From JAAXHV01 sp965207165 (GTDB lineage Bacteria; Pseudomonadota; Gammaproteobacteria; Eutrophobiales; Eutrophobiaceae), in assembly GCA_965207165.1 (NCBI GenBank), contig OZ242265.1, forward strand, positions 3,472,001 through 3,536,000: a DNA stretch of 64,000 nt, given 5' to 3'. The notes below the pieces were generated by a model. That model was given only the letters and a program-made list of their open reading frames with translations. It made no database searches and was not told where the DNA came from. This document shows positions 17,770 to 26,095 of this stretch, piece after piece. Every line of letters begins with the position of its first letter. Within the stretch, counting starts at the first letter, position 1. Both the position numbers and the translations under genes were made by a program.

Positions 17770-19473
17770 TTAACTGAAATGTACGTCAATCACTTCTGAC
17801 CAGTCATCTGTGGTCTCACGGCAGGTTACCGTCGGCAGTTGAGCCAGTAATGAAAGCGCGTCTTCAGCGCAGGGATGGGTGTTGCTCATGGTGGCCGACA
17901 ACGGTTGCGGCAATGCCTTTATTTCGTTAACGACATCGGTTGAGAAAAACGCCTGCCAGATCCGATGGTAATTTTTACCGCATCTCAGCGCGTCAAACAG
18001 CGACTGGTTAATGTCCCCGGCCGCCAGGCTGGGAGTATGACGGCGAATATTCCCGGCAATGGGTTCATACCACGGCCAGAACAACCTCCCGTCACGCAGG
18101 GCATACCAGAGTCTCGTAATATGCGTTCCGTAGTCATCGGGTTCAATGGGATGGGCAAAACGATCGTGCAATGCCGCCCGTGATGCTGTGTCCAGGAGCA
18201 ATGGGTTGTGCATACCGGCATGGAAATTGATTTCCGGGTTATCCCTGATCAAGAGGGGAAGCAGGACGCAACTGGCGCCCAGGCTCAAGATACGGCAGTG
18301 ATCCGCCTCCAGCAGGTTCAGAAGTTCCGACAGGCCGGCTGCCGCGGCACTGATTGAAAATCCGCCGTCCGCCGGACCCGCGCTTTCACCATGCCCGGGC
18401 AGGTCGGGACAGATGACGTGGTGGGTTTCGGTCAGAATGGAAACAAGATCGCCGGTTGCGGCCGCAGATCCGGCCAGGTCGTGTAAAACCAGGAGCAACG
18501 GCGTAGACGGATCGCCTGCTCTGGTCACGGCAATTTGCTGCTCACCGATACTGATGTAGTCCGGTTCCGGTTTGACGCCTGAATGGCGCGCATGGTGCTC
18601 ATAACGCCAATCAGACTGTTTCCCCGCCACCCGTTCGTCAAGCAGGTCGACTATACGATCATCCAGTTCGCCGGGACCGGGTGGAACGGTCTCAGCCCAT
18701 ACGTGATCAGGCAGTTCCGGGAGGCGTTGCCGGTGTGTCTCAAGCACGTCGCCGGTGCGATACAGGGCCGCGCCGGGTGGAATGACATCCTTTATTGATG
18801 AGCTGTTGCGGTAACGGAAAGCGGCGCCATACCCGCCGCGGTAGTTATCGCCGGCATACATGAAGTCCATGAACCAGCTGTGGATGTAGTCGGCGCCAGG
18901 CACGTTATAGTTCATACGTGACCCCGGGTCTTTCCTGTACCAGGGAAAGAAGATCACCTGCTCGCGCAGGCGCGCCCACAGCCAGGTGAGGTGGCTCCCG
19001 TCCCAGTCCGGAGTGAACGGCGGCAGGTAATTCTCCAGTATTTCCTCGCTTTCCTCTTCGCTGAATAATGCCAGGCCGTCGAGCAGCATGAATGTTACTT
19101 TTTCCGGGTAGCGCAACCCGAATTCAAGGGCTATCTCAGCGCCGGTATGAACCCCCATTACCGCTGCCGGTGGGAGATGTATGGCATCGGTAAACTCGTC
19201 CAGCGCATCGGCAATGTCCTCTATACCCGGTTCTTCCATGGGCAGCGGGTCGGACAGGCCGAAGCCGGGACTGTCCGGTGCGACTATGCAATATCGGGAA
19301 ACCAGTTTTTCCGCCAGGGGCATCATCGCCGCGGATGATTGGGGCGATTGGTGCAGCAGCAGCACGACCGGCCCGGTACCGGCGCTGCGGAAATGTACCC
19401 GCCGTCCCTGTATAGCAACGTAGTGCCTGTTAATCCGGACCGGCACCTGGTAGCTCCGCGGTCGCGCCTTCAA
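17770..19473 (-). CDS. Tandem double alpha/beta-hydrolase-fold protein
   Basis: This 567-residue paralogue of the 12641 protein has domains at about 15-290 and 306-567. Domain 1 has LLHQSPQSSAAMMPLAE, VAPDSPGFGLSDPLP and the elbow MGVHTGAEIALEF, with His109 at the nucleophile position. Domain 2 has LLVLHDLAGSAAATG, VICPDLPGHGESAGP and the elbow LSLGASCVLLPL, with Gly instead of Ser. The cap motif GSHLTWLW...FFPW recurs as GTHITRLW...FWPW. The ATG at 19473 overlaps the end of the upstream VOC gene by 44 bp; GTG 19446 would reduce the overlap. The function is probably related to that of the other two alpha/beta proteins in this locus. Confidence 0.85.
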   Translation of the reverse strand: MKARPRSYQVPVRINRHYVAIQGRRVHFRSAGTGPVVLLLHQSPQSSAAMMPLAEKLVSRYCIVAPDSPGFGLSDPLPMEEPGIEDIADALDEFTDAIHLPPAAVMGVHTGAEIALEFGLRYPEKVTFMLLDGLALFSEEESEEILENYLPPFTPDWDGSHLTWLWARLREQVIFFPWYRKDPGSRMNYNVPGADYIHSWFMDFMYAGDNYRGGYGAAFRYRNSSSIKDVIPPGAALYRTGDVLETHRQRLPELPDHVWAETVPPGPGELDDRIVDLLDERVAGKQSDWRYEHHARHSGVKPEPDYISIGEQQIAVTRAGDPSTPLLLVLHDLAGSAAATGDLVSILTETHHVICPDLPGHGESAGPADGGFSISAAAAGLSELLNLLEADHCRILSLGASCVLLPLLIRDNPEINFHAGMHNPLLLDTASRAALHDRFAHPIEPDDYGTHITRLWYALRDGRLFWPWYEPIAGNIRRHTPSLAAGDINQSLFDALRCGKNYHRIWQAFFSTDVVNEIKALPQPLSATMSNTHPCAEDALSLLAQLPTVTCRETTDDWSEVIDVHFS

Positions 19474-20350
19474 CCAGTTCTATGTACTCACCGCCGGCCC
19501 CGACAAGCACGCCGCTGCGCCGGCCCTGGTACGGAAAGGATGACTGAAGTACGGGAGCGGCGGCATAGGGCAGGTCCGCGCGCCACTCGGCGACCTCAAA
19601 CGTCACCATGGCAATCCCGGGAGGCAGTGAGCCGGGTGCGGTATCCCTTGCAGTTGCTGCGTCCGGGTAACGGTCCAGTTCGAGCAGAAAACGTTCAGAC
19701 AACTGCACAATGGAGAGTTCATGCCTGGTCTCGACCGGCATAGCGTAGGCGCGGGACAGTACGCCGATGCGGTACAGCATCGGGGCCGTTACCGTCATGC
19801 CCAGGACGGTGCGGTAGAACTCGCCCAGTGCGTCATGGTCGCGGGCGCCGACGACCATGATGAAAACCCGGTCGATATACGACCTGGCCGGGTGCAGGCC
19901 GAATCCGGACTTTTCCGGATCGCTGATATTGGTGAAATAGATCAGTTCGTTGGCGGGGCCGATTGCCTGCATGGCCTTGATGTTCTGCTGTTCCGTCAGG
20001 TAACGCGGCCGTCCGACAACGCTGAAATGCTCCGATCGGTCCAGGGTCTGCGCCAGGGCATCGGGGTCCTGTACCAGGATCTCCACGGCGTTCCAGCCCT
20101 CGGTTTTCATGGGTTCAAACGGCGTCCCGGAAATATCTTCGATAAAGCGCAGGTAAACCGGTTCATTGCTTGACGGCTGCAGGGTGATATATGCACGGTC
20201 CGTCATGTCGGCGGCGTCCCAGGCAACGGCAAGGTCACTTGAGACAGCGCCGCGATCGACGACCCTGTAGTCCAGTTCATCCCGGTACGCCTGTTCCACC
20301 TGGAACAGGTTGGCCGCCATGATGGTTACCATTAGAATGGTTTTCAGCAT
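19430..20350 (-). CDS. Two-module VOC protein
   Basis: This 306-residue protein starts at ATG 20350 (MLKTILMVTIMAANLFQVEQAY), 4 bp after the aldehyde dehydrogenase stop. It has two VOC-like halves. The first contains GWNAVEILVQDPDALAQTL and FSVVGRPRYLTEQQNI; the second contains YIDRVFIMVVGARDHDALGEFYRTVLGMTV and ends GEYIELVEG. It is clearly paralogous to the protein at 31007-31882, sharing GWNA-EILV-D and the G-P-L---I-A order. Metal ligands are not obvious in the first half; the final Glu in YIELVE is typical. The reaction is unknown. Confidence 0.8.
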   Translation of the reverse strand: MLKTILMVTIMAANLFQVEQAYRDELDYRVVDRGAVSSDLAVAWDAADMTDRAYITLQPSSNEPVYLRFIEDISGTPFEPMKTEGWNAVEILVQDPDALAQTLDRSEHFSVVGRPRYLTEQQNIKAMQAIGPANELIYFTNISDPEKSGFGLHPARSYIDRVFIMVVGARDHDALGEFYRTVLGMTVTAPMLYRIGVLSRAYAMPVETRHELSIVQLSERFLLELDRYPDAATARDTAPGSLPPGIAMVTFEVAEWRADLPYAAAPVLQSSFPYQGRRSGVLVGAGGEYIELVEGATAELPGAGPD

Positions 20351-20354
20351 TTGC

Positions 20355-21764
20355 CTAGTACCACCAGGGGTCCCGGCACAGCTGGGTATTTTCCAGCAGC
20401 GCCTTGGTCCGCAGAAAGCGCCTGATGGACGCCGGACCCATGCGTGACCCGCCCATGCCGGATGACTTGAACGCCTGTTTTTCACCCTCATGCATGATGC
20501 TCGTCAATCCGGCGTCATTGATACAGATCCCGCCGGCGTCCAGTTTTTCAGCGATGCCGCGCGCCCGCTGCACATCATTGGCAAATACCGCGGCCGATAG
20601 TCCATAGATCGTATCGTTGGCCAGGGAGATCGCGTCCTGGTCCGTGCCGAACGCCATCACCGGCAGTACCGGCCCGAAGGTCTCTTCGGTCATTACCAGC
20701 ATATCGTGATTGACATTGGACAACACGGTCGGCTCGCACCACAGCCCGCCGTTGTGCTCGACAATCCTGCCGCCGCATTCAATTGTTGCACCCTTCGCTG
20801 TTGCGTCCTGCAGGTGGCTTTCGATGATATGGCGCTGGTTTTCAGATATTACCGGGCCGATTTCGCCTTCGTTGATGTCGTCCGCATTCAGTTTCAGGGA
20901 ACGGGCCTTGGCCGCGATTGCTGCTGTCAGGCCATGGTAAACCGGCGTTTCAGCATACACCCGTTCAACAGACAGGCAGGATTGTCCTGCGTTTACCATG
21001 CCTCCCCAGCACAGCGCGACGGCAGTGCGCTGTAGATCCGTATCGGCGGTCACGATAGCCGGGTCCTTGCCGCCCAGTTCAAGCTGGCAGGGGATGAAGT
21101 TCTGCGCCGCAGCCAGGGCCACCTGTTTCCCGGTTGCCACACTGCCGGTAAAACAGACCAGGTCGGCATGGTTGATCAGCGCCTGACCAAGGCTGCCGTC
21201 TCCCGGGACGAGGCGGAACACCTCTGCCAGGCCGCTGACGCCGGCCACGATATCCGTTAACGGTTCGACGAAGCGCGGGGTAATCTCACTGGGTTTGACG
21301 ATGACCGCGCTGCCGGCAAGCAGCGCAGGGATCGCATCGATACAGGCCAGCACCAGCGGGATGTTCCAGGGGGAGATAATACCTGCCAGGGGATAGGGCG
21401 CCAGTTGCCTGCCCAGCTCGATAAATGGAATGTCGGTGCTTTTCGGCTCTCCCGGCGCCAGCAGTTCAGGGGCCAGCCGGCACCAGCGTTTAATGCTGGA
21501 GATCACCGCGTCTATTTCCATTCCGGTTTCCCTTACGCGGCCGGTATCGGCGCTCAGCGCATTGAAAAGTACATCGCGCCGCTCCGAAATGGCGGAAGCC
21601 AGCCTCAGCATCATACGGCAGCGCAGCTCTACTCCACCATCATGCCACTCCACCTGTGCTGCGCGCATTCCTGTTGCCAGCCGGGTTAATTCTTCCGCAC
21701 CGGTCTGCTCGAAACGATAATCGATGCGACCCGTACGAGGGTTACGGACATCTATGGAATTCAT
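20355..21764 (-). CDS. Aldehyde dehydrogenase
   Basis: This 469-residue NAD(P)-dependent ALDH-superfamily enzyme has the Asn-bearing ISPWNIPL, the cofactor-binding IVKPSEITP and GSVATGKQVA, and the general base Glu in ELGGKDPAIV. The catalytic Cys is in NAGQSCLSVERVY, and EETFGPVLPVM follows. All main catalytic residues are present. The family oxidises an aldehyde to the acid, a likely mid-pathway step here, with the acid then activated by the acyl-CoA ligase encoded at 24638. It is followed within 4 bp by the VOC gene. The toxin-antitoxin pair lies just upstream on the same strand. Confidence 0.93.
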   Translation of the reverse strand: MNSIDVRNPRTGRIDYRFEQTGAEELTRLATGMRAAQVEWHDGGVELRCRMMLRLASAISERRDVLFNALSADTGRVRETGMEIDAVISSIKRWCRLAPELLAPGEPKSTDIPFIELGRQLAPYPLAGIISPWNIPLVLACIDAIPALLAGSAVIVKPSEITPRFVEPLTDIVAGVSGLAEVFRLVPGDGSLGQALINHADLVCFTGSVATGKQVALAAAQNFIPCQLELGGKDPAIVTADTDLQRTAVALCWGGMVNAGQSCLSVERVYAETPVYHGLTAAIAAKARSLKLNADDINEGEIGPVISENQRHIIESHLQDATAKGATIECGGRIVEHNGGLWCEPTVLSNVNHDMLVMTEETFGPVLPVMAFGTDQDAISLANDTIYGLSAAVFANDVQRARGIAEKLDAGGICINDAGLTSIMHEGEKQAFKSSGMGGSRMGPASIRRFLRTKALLENTQLCRDPWWY

Positions 21765-21775
21765 GGTGGTGGGTA

Positions 21776-22177
21776 TTATGCCCGGACATTACATGAAAGA
21801 AGGTGGGGATATTCCAGTATTCGATTATCTGCGGTCATCAACGTAAGATTATGCACCACTGCCGTGGCGACCAGTATCCTGTCGGCAGGGTCGCGGTGGA
21901 ATTCGCCGGGAAGTTCGTAGGCAGTCAGGGCTATTTCATGGGTAACAGGAATAGTTTCCGCTTTAAGCTTATTCAGTGTTTCCGAAATCCAGGTCCGCAA
22001 TTGCCCTGCCAGTGTAAGGCGTTCCCTCCATACCAGACGTGCGATTTCCAAAGACGAAATGCTTGAGACGAACAGCGCGTTGTCTTCGTTGAGGATCATG
22101 CTCCGTGCTTCCGCCCCGAACTGTTCTTGTGACTGCTGCGACCATAACCACACGTGCGTGTCGAGTAAAATTCTCAT
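21776..22177 (-). CDS. PIN-domain toxin (VapC-like)
   Basis: This 133-residue PIN-domain protein starts MRILLDTHVWLW. Conserved acidic residues are in LLDTH, SSLEIA, DPADRILVATA and TADNRI, the Mg-binding set of VapC-type RNases that cleave RNA. The ATG at 22177 is chosen because it overlaps the antitoxin stop codon as ATGA, a usual arrangement in these operons; an in-frame ATG further upstream is less likely. It forms a two-gene operon with the Phd-type antitoxin, with its own promoter at 22439-22467. Confidence 0.9.
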   Translation of the reverse strand: MRILLDTHVWLWSQQSQEQFGAEARSMILNEDNALFVSSISSLEIARLVWRERLTLAGQLRTWISETLNKLKAETIPVTHEIALTAYELPGEFHRDPADRILVATAVVHNLTLMTADNRILEYPHLLSCNVRA

Positions 22178-22413
22178 TGTTCCATTTCCCACTCGTCAGC
22201 GAAGTCAGAGTGCACAATATCGCCATGGATGGTAATCCAGCCACGCATTGTATCCAGCTCCCGTTTGCGGGAAGTATTCTCGGTATACGGATTGATCACT
22301 GCAATAGGACGTTTGCGCAATGTTACCAGGAGGGGTTCTCCGGTAGTCTGTACGGTCTTTAATTTGTCAATGCACTTTGCCTTGAACTCCGAAATGCCTA
22401 TCTCTTTCATCAT
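22174..22413 (-). CDS. Phd/YefM-type antitoxin
   Basis: This 79-residue protein starts MMKEIGISEFKAKCIDKL, with the typical Phd/YefM N-terminal DNA-binding fold: an ISEFKA strand-helix, then PLLVTLRKRPIAVINPY. The acidic C-terminal tail (DFADEWEMEQ) would wrap the PIN toxin. Either ATG 22413 or ATG 22410 can be the start. It is expected to repress its own promoter through the palindrome nine bases upstream. The stop overlaps the toxin start. Confidence 0.88.
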   Translation of the reverse strand: MMKEIGISEFKAKCIDKLKTVQTTGEPLLVTLRKRPIAVINPYTENTSRKRELDTMRGWITIHGDIVHSDFADEWEMEQ

Positions 22414-22421
22414 GATCTCAA

Positions 22422-22467
22422 TTAGTTAACACTAATCTAATATAACCTGGTCAATTGACTAGGTCAA
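22422..22467 (-). promoter_or_regulatory. Promoter and operator of the toxin-antitoxin operon
   Basis: On the reverse strand, a -35 TTGACC (22462-22467) and a -10 TATATT (22439-22444) are separated by exactly 17 bp. The palindrome TTAGTTAACACTAA (22422-22435) lies between the -10 and the start codon, where a Phd-type antitoxin would be expected to bind for autoregulation. Confidence 0.65.
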
Positions 22468-22528
22468 GTAATATCAAGTGTTGCAGGTGAACAGGAAACG
22501 GATGGAAAAGCCCGGCAAGTGCCTCAGT

Positions 22529-23563
22529 TTAAATCAGATTTTTTCTTATCAACTCGTCAATAACATTCTTCAGGGTCTTGATAAAATGGCTCCGCTCCGG
22601 TACGACATGCTCTCCCGTGTCGTCCAGCAGGGTATTCGCCGGGTAACGGGTCTGCGGATGGGCTACCTGTGAGTACAGTTCCAGCCGCTGGCGCGCCAGC
22701 AGGCTGGGCATGCCGGGACGGCGGCGGCAACGGCGCAGCGCGGCGATGTCGATTTCATGGTTGGCGACCATGCTTTCGCCGGGACCGGCTGCCGCCAGCA
22801 CATGGCCGTTGAAATCGATGATTTTCGACATGCCGTCCGTCGACGACTCCGGGATCCCCGTGCCGGTAATGCCGCCGCTGTTGGCGGAAACGAGGTACGC
22901 CTGGTTTTCAATAGCCCGCGCCCGTTTGGCGATGTCCTTGGGCGTCAGTTCCGGGCTGCCGACCTCGCTGGTGGAATGCAGGATCACCTCGGCGCCGCGC
23001 AGCGACATGGCCCGGGTGATCTCCGGGTACAGTATCTCTTCCGAGGCAACCGTGGCCAGGCGTCCCAGTTCGGTGTCGGCAACCGGGAACACCCCTTCCA
23101 CGCCGTACAGGTCAAGGTAGCGATCCCACACATCGTGGGGAGTCGGTGCGAACAGGGAGATCAGGCGCCGGTAGCGATGGATGGTATTGCCGTTTGGCGC
23201 AATGATGAAGCTGGTCTGGAAATAGAGGCCCGGAAATGCCTTGTCCCGCTCGTAGGCGTTGCCGGAGAGAAAAATATCGTTGTCCTGGCAGATTGTTCCG
23301 AGTGCTTCGTACTCGGCCCCGTCCACGTCGATGCCGGCTTTTTCGGCCCAGCTTTCCACCGGGTCCCCCATGGGGAAGCCGGTCAGGAAATACTCGGGCA
23401 GGACGACCAGACGGGTATCGGGGCCTATGAAGCCCTTGCTTGCCGCGACCTGTGCGGCGCACGTCTCAATAGCCGAGCGGATGCTGCGCCGGGCGTCAGC
23501 AACGCTCAGGGCATTGACCGCCCGGCAGCGGGTCTGTAACGCCAGGGCGTAAAAATGCGTCAA
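22529..23563 (-). CDS. Nitrilase-fold protein lacking catalytic Cys and Lys
   Basis: This 344-residue protein has the carbon-nitrogen hydrolase fold. The first catalytic residue is present (Glu57 in VVLPEYFLTGFP). The segment expected to hold the Lys reads IHRYRRLISLF, with Arg instead. The nucleophile segment reads TVASEEILYPE, with Ser174 where Cys is required. RARAIENQAYLVSANSGG follows as in the family. It is therefore either a non-catalytic relative or a subgroup with other chemistry. An amide or nitrile substrate would suit the locus, but activity should not be assumed. It lies 23 bp after the DUF1330-like gene on the same strand. Confidence 0.82.
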   Translation of the reverse strand: MTHFYALALQTRCRAVNALSVADARRSIRSAIETCAAQVAASKGFIGPDTRLVVLPEYFLTGFPMGDPVESWAEKAGIDVDGAEYEALGTICQDNDIFLSGNAYERDKAFPGLYFQTSFIIAPNGNTIHRYRRLISLFAPTPHDVWDRYLDLYGVEGVFPVADTELGRLATVASEEILYPEITRAMSLRGAEVILHSTSEVGSPELTPKDIAKRARAIENQAYLVSANSGGITGTGIPESSTDGMSKIIDFNGHVLAAAGPGESMVANHEIDIAALRRCRRRPGMPSLLARQRLELYSQVAHPQTRYPANTLLDDTGEHVVPERSHFIKTLKNVIDELIRKNLI

Positions 23564-23585
23564 CTGTCCCTTCCCGGCCTGCGCA

Positions 23586-23873
23586 TCATAATCCGTCGGC
23601 CAGCAGCACGGTCACGTCCACCGCGCCCTCCCGTACTTTTTTCAGTTCCGCGTATTCGTCTGAATGCCACATCGCGCGGGCCTGGTCCATGGATGGCCAT
23701 TCGGATATGACCAGGGCCTGGTGGCCCCAGTCGCCTTCCAGCGTTTCAACCTCTCCCCCCAGGACCCGGTACGTCCCGCCGAATTTTTCAATCAGGGCGG
23801 GCATACGTTCCGCGTATTCGGTAAATTGTTCGGGGTTGGTAACAGTGGCTTGTACGACCATATAGGCAGGCAT
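23586..23873 (-). CDS. DUF1330-family small protein
   Basis: This 95-residue dimeric alpha/beta-barrel-type protein matches the DUF1330 family: AYMVVQATVTNPEQFTEYAE, a central FGGTYRVLGGEVETLEG and LVISEWPSMDQARAMWHSDEYAEL. Its function is unknown; the fold is shared with small monooxygenases and with stress-responsive barrel proteins. It lies between the nitrilase-fold and calycin-like genes with 12-22 bp gaps, so it is part of the leftward operon starting at 26959. Confidence 0.88.
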   Translation of the reverse strand: MPAYMVVQATVTNPEQFTEYAERMPALIEKFGGTYRVLGGEVETLEGDWGHQALVISEWPSMDQARAMWHSDEYAELKKVREGAVDVTVLLADGL

Positions 23874-23885
23874 GGTATTTATCTC

Positions 23886-24599
23886 CTATGTTTCCAGTTC
23901 AATCAGTTCATAAAACGTTTGCATGTAGCCGCCGACCTCGCCGCGCAGGAAGATGAAGTCGCCGTCCGCGCTGCACCAGACATCGTATACCGGGTGTTCT
24001 TCCGGCAACTGCCCGGCGGTGTCAACGTAACGCAGGTGGTGCGCGTCGAACGTCCCGGCCGGCACGGTGATCGTCTCATCGCCCAGGTATTCGATACCGA
24101 ATCCCAGTTTGAACAGCAGCGGGCCCGTCGCGCCGCGGTGGTCGGGCGAGGTGACCATCATATCAGGGAAGAAAGTCTTGCCGGGGCCATTGCTGAGGTC
24201 GAAGATGGAAAACGCCAGGGCGTCACCGGCAATAGGATGGCTGGCCAGCCAGCGCGTCCGCTGTTCCAGGTCAAGCCGCTGCGAGATACGCCCGTCGTTG
24301 ACGTTGAAGGATTCCGTCTCGGCGTGGGTTTCCGAAAAACGCATCCAGCCGGACCCCTCGAACCGGTCGTCTATGGTCAGGCGGACAAAACAATCGAGCG
24401 GGTAATTGTCGGCATCCAGGCTGAGGACCACATCCCGTAGCACAGTGGGCGGGTCGTCGATCTCGCAGTGGGCGCGCAGGGTCCGTTTGCCGTCCGTATG
24501 CACGGTAATAATAAATGATTCCCGCCCGCGCTCCTGTCCCAGACGGTCCGGTTTCTTGCTGGTGTACAGTATCTTGCCGCGTATTGTTCTGTGGTGCAT
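23886..24599 (-). CDS. Hypothetical beta-barrel protein, DUF3108-like
   Basis: This 237-residue protein has no clear signal peptide. It is rich in beta-strand patterns such as SFIITVHTDGKRTLRAHCEI, LDCFVRLTIDDRFEGSGWMRF and, near the end, IEYLGDETITVPAGTFDAHHLRY and VYDVWCSADGDFIF. The end portion resembles DUF3108, whose members carry a similar VPAGTF step before a W-strand; this is a tentative match. ATG 24599 is favoured by AGGAC seven bases upstream; ATG 24641 would overlap the acyl-CoA ligase gene. It may bind a hydrophobic ligand or help localise one. Confidence 0.65.
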   Translation of the reverse strand: MHHRTIRGKILYTSKKPDRLGQERGRESFIITVHTDGKRTLRAHCEIDDPPTVLRDVVLSLDADNYPLDCFVRLTIDDRFEGSGWMRFSETHAETESFNVNDGRISQRLDLEQRTRWLASHPIAGDALAFSIFDLSNGPGKTFFPDMMVTSPDHRGATGPLLFKLGFGIEYLGDETITVPAGTFDAHHLRYVDTAGQLPEEHPVYDVWCSADGDFIFLRGEVGGYMQTFYELIELET

Positions 24600-24637
24600 T
24601 TTTCTTGTCCTGATGATGGGTTCCAATGATGGAATTA

Positions 24638-26083
24638 TCACGTGAACCGTTTGAGTAATTCTCCCTTGTCCAGTTTACCGGATGATTTTTTTGGTAACAC
24701 CTCGAGGAACACGTAACGGGAAGGGATCTTATAGGAGGCGAGTCCCCTCTGGCAATGCTTGTTCAAAGCATCATCGGAAATGACCTTGTCTGTCGTGATA
24801 AACGCAGTAACGGTTTCACCGAACTTTTTCGACGGTTCACCGACTACCGCCGCTTCCCTGACCTCAGGTAACTGCACCAGGACAGCTTCAATTTCCGCCG
24901 GATAGATATTCACGCCGCCGCGATTGATGACGTCCTTGTCCCGGCCGCGCAGGATAATATGCCCGCTTTCGAGTTTTGCGGCCAGGTCGCCGGGATAAAA
25001 CCAGCCTTCTTCATTTATCGCTTCCTCCGTTCCGTCGCTGTAGATAAAATCCCTGGCGACACCGGGCCCGCGGTAGCGCAAGCGGCCGGTTTCCCCTGTT
25101 TTTACCTGCATATCCCGTTTGTCCACCACCTGGACTTCGGTCCTGAAGATGGCGCTCCCCGCCGTATGGGAGTAATCGTCAAACTCATCAGTATTCAAAA
25201 CGGATATGCCGCCGCCTTCGCTGGACGCGTAATAACCTATTAACCCCGGATTGACCTTTTCCCGTATTTCCCTGATCTCATGCGGATAGAGTGCGGCGCC
25301 GCTGACCAGCAGTTTTTGTAGTCCGGGCAGCAGTAATCCATCGGTATGGAGAGGCACGAGCCCGCGTAGTTGGGCAGGTACCAGGAAAGTAACCGAAGCA
25401 CGGCTCTCATTGATTGCCGTAACCAGTTCATGAGGTTCGTGTGGAGGAGGGTCAATCACAACCGTCGCGCCTGCGGACAGGAAAGCCATAGCGAAGGAAC
25501 GGCCGGCGCCGAAGAACAGCGGGGTCAGCCCCAGAAATCGATCCTGGTAGTTAAACCCCATAGTCACCCACTGGCTGATGAAGCGCTGGTACATCTGATC
25601 ATGGGTGACCAGTGCGCCCTTGGGTTTGCCCGTGGTGCCGGATGATAATGATATGAGCAAAACCGGATCGTCATGTTCGGGTATTGCAGGCAGGCAGTCG
25701 GCGCCGGTGCCGGCCCAATCGTTGTTGAGCGCCAGTGTCTCACAGCCGGGCGGTATGTCTGAGCCTTCCTCGATGATCAGCAGTTTTGTATTGAAGACAG
25801 TTGCGGCCTTGCCTTTTTCGGCTGGTGTCCAGCGCTGATCAACCGGAACCAGCACTGCGCCAAGCCGGGCCAGCGAATAATGCAAAACCAGGTGGCAGGG
25901 ATGCTCTTTCAGGGCAAGCCCCACCCGGTCTCCGGCTCTTATTCCGCGTTCATACAGGTAAGCGGCGCAACCCTGGAGACGCTGCCAGAGCTCAAGATAG
26001 CTGATCCGCTCATTGCGGAATTCGATAGCCGTCTTGTCTCCATGGCTGTCTGCATGGCTGCGGAGTATTGAGGCCAGGTTCAT
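24638..26083 (-). CDS. AMP-forming acyl-CoA synthetase
   Basis: This 481-residue ANL-superfamily ligase has the phosphate-binding loop LISLSSGTTGKPKGALVTH, YYASSEGGG, EGWFYPGDLAAKLESGHI, ILRGRDKDVINRGGVNIYPAEIE and, at the C-terminus, KKSSGKLDKGELL with the catalytic Lys. It activates a carboxylic acid to the acyl-AMP and then the CoA thioester. The N-terminal part is slightly short but complete. In this locus it would activate an acid from aldehyde dehydrogenase or ring opening. It lies 12 bp after the amidohydrolase gene. Confidence 0.92.
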   Translation of the reverse strand: MNLASILRSHADSHGDKTAIEFRNERISYLELWQRLQGCAAYLYERGIRAGDRVGLALKEHPCHLVLHYSLARLGAVLVPVDQRWTPAEKGKAATVFNTKLLIIEEGSDIPPGCETLALNNDWAGTGADCLPAIPEHDDPVLLISLSSGTTGKPKGALVTHDQMYQRFISQWVTMGFNYQDRFLGLTPLFFGAGRSFAMAFLSAGATVVIDPPPHEPHELVTAINESRASVTFLVPAQLRGLVPLHTDGLLLPGLQKLLVSGAALYPHEIREIREKVNPGLIGYYASSEGGGISVLNTDEFDDYSHTAGSAIFRTEVQVVDKRDMQVKTGETGRLRYRGPGVARDFIYSDGTEEAINEEGWFYPGDLAAKLESGHIILRGRDKDVINRGGVNIYPAEIEAVLVQLPEVREAAVVGEPSKKFGETVTAFITTDKVISDDALNKHCQRGLASYKIPSRYVFLEVLPKKSSGKLDKGELLKRFT

Positions 26084-26095
26084 GCGCTACAGGAA

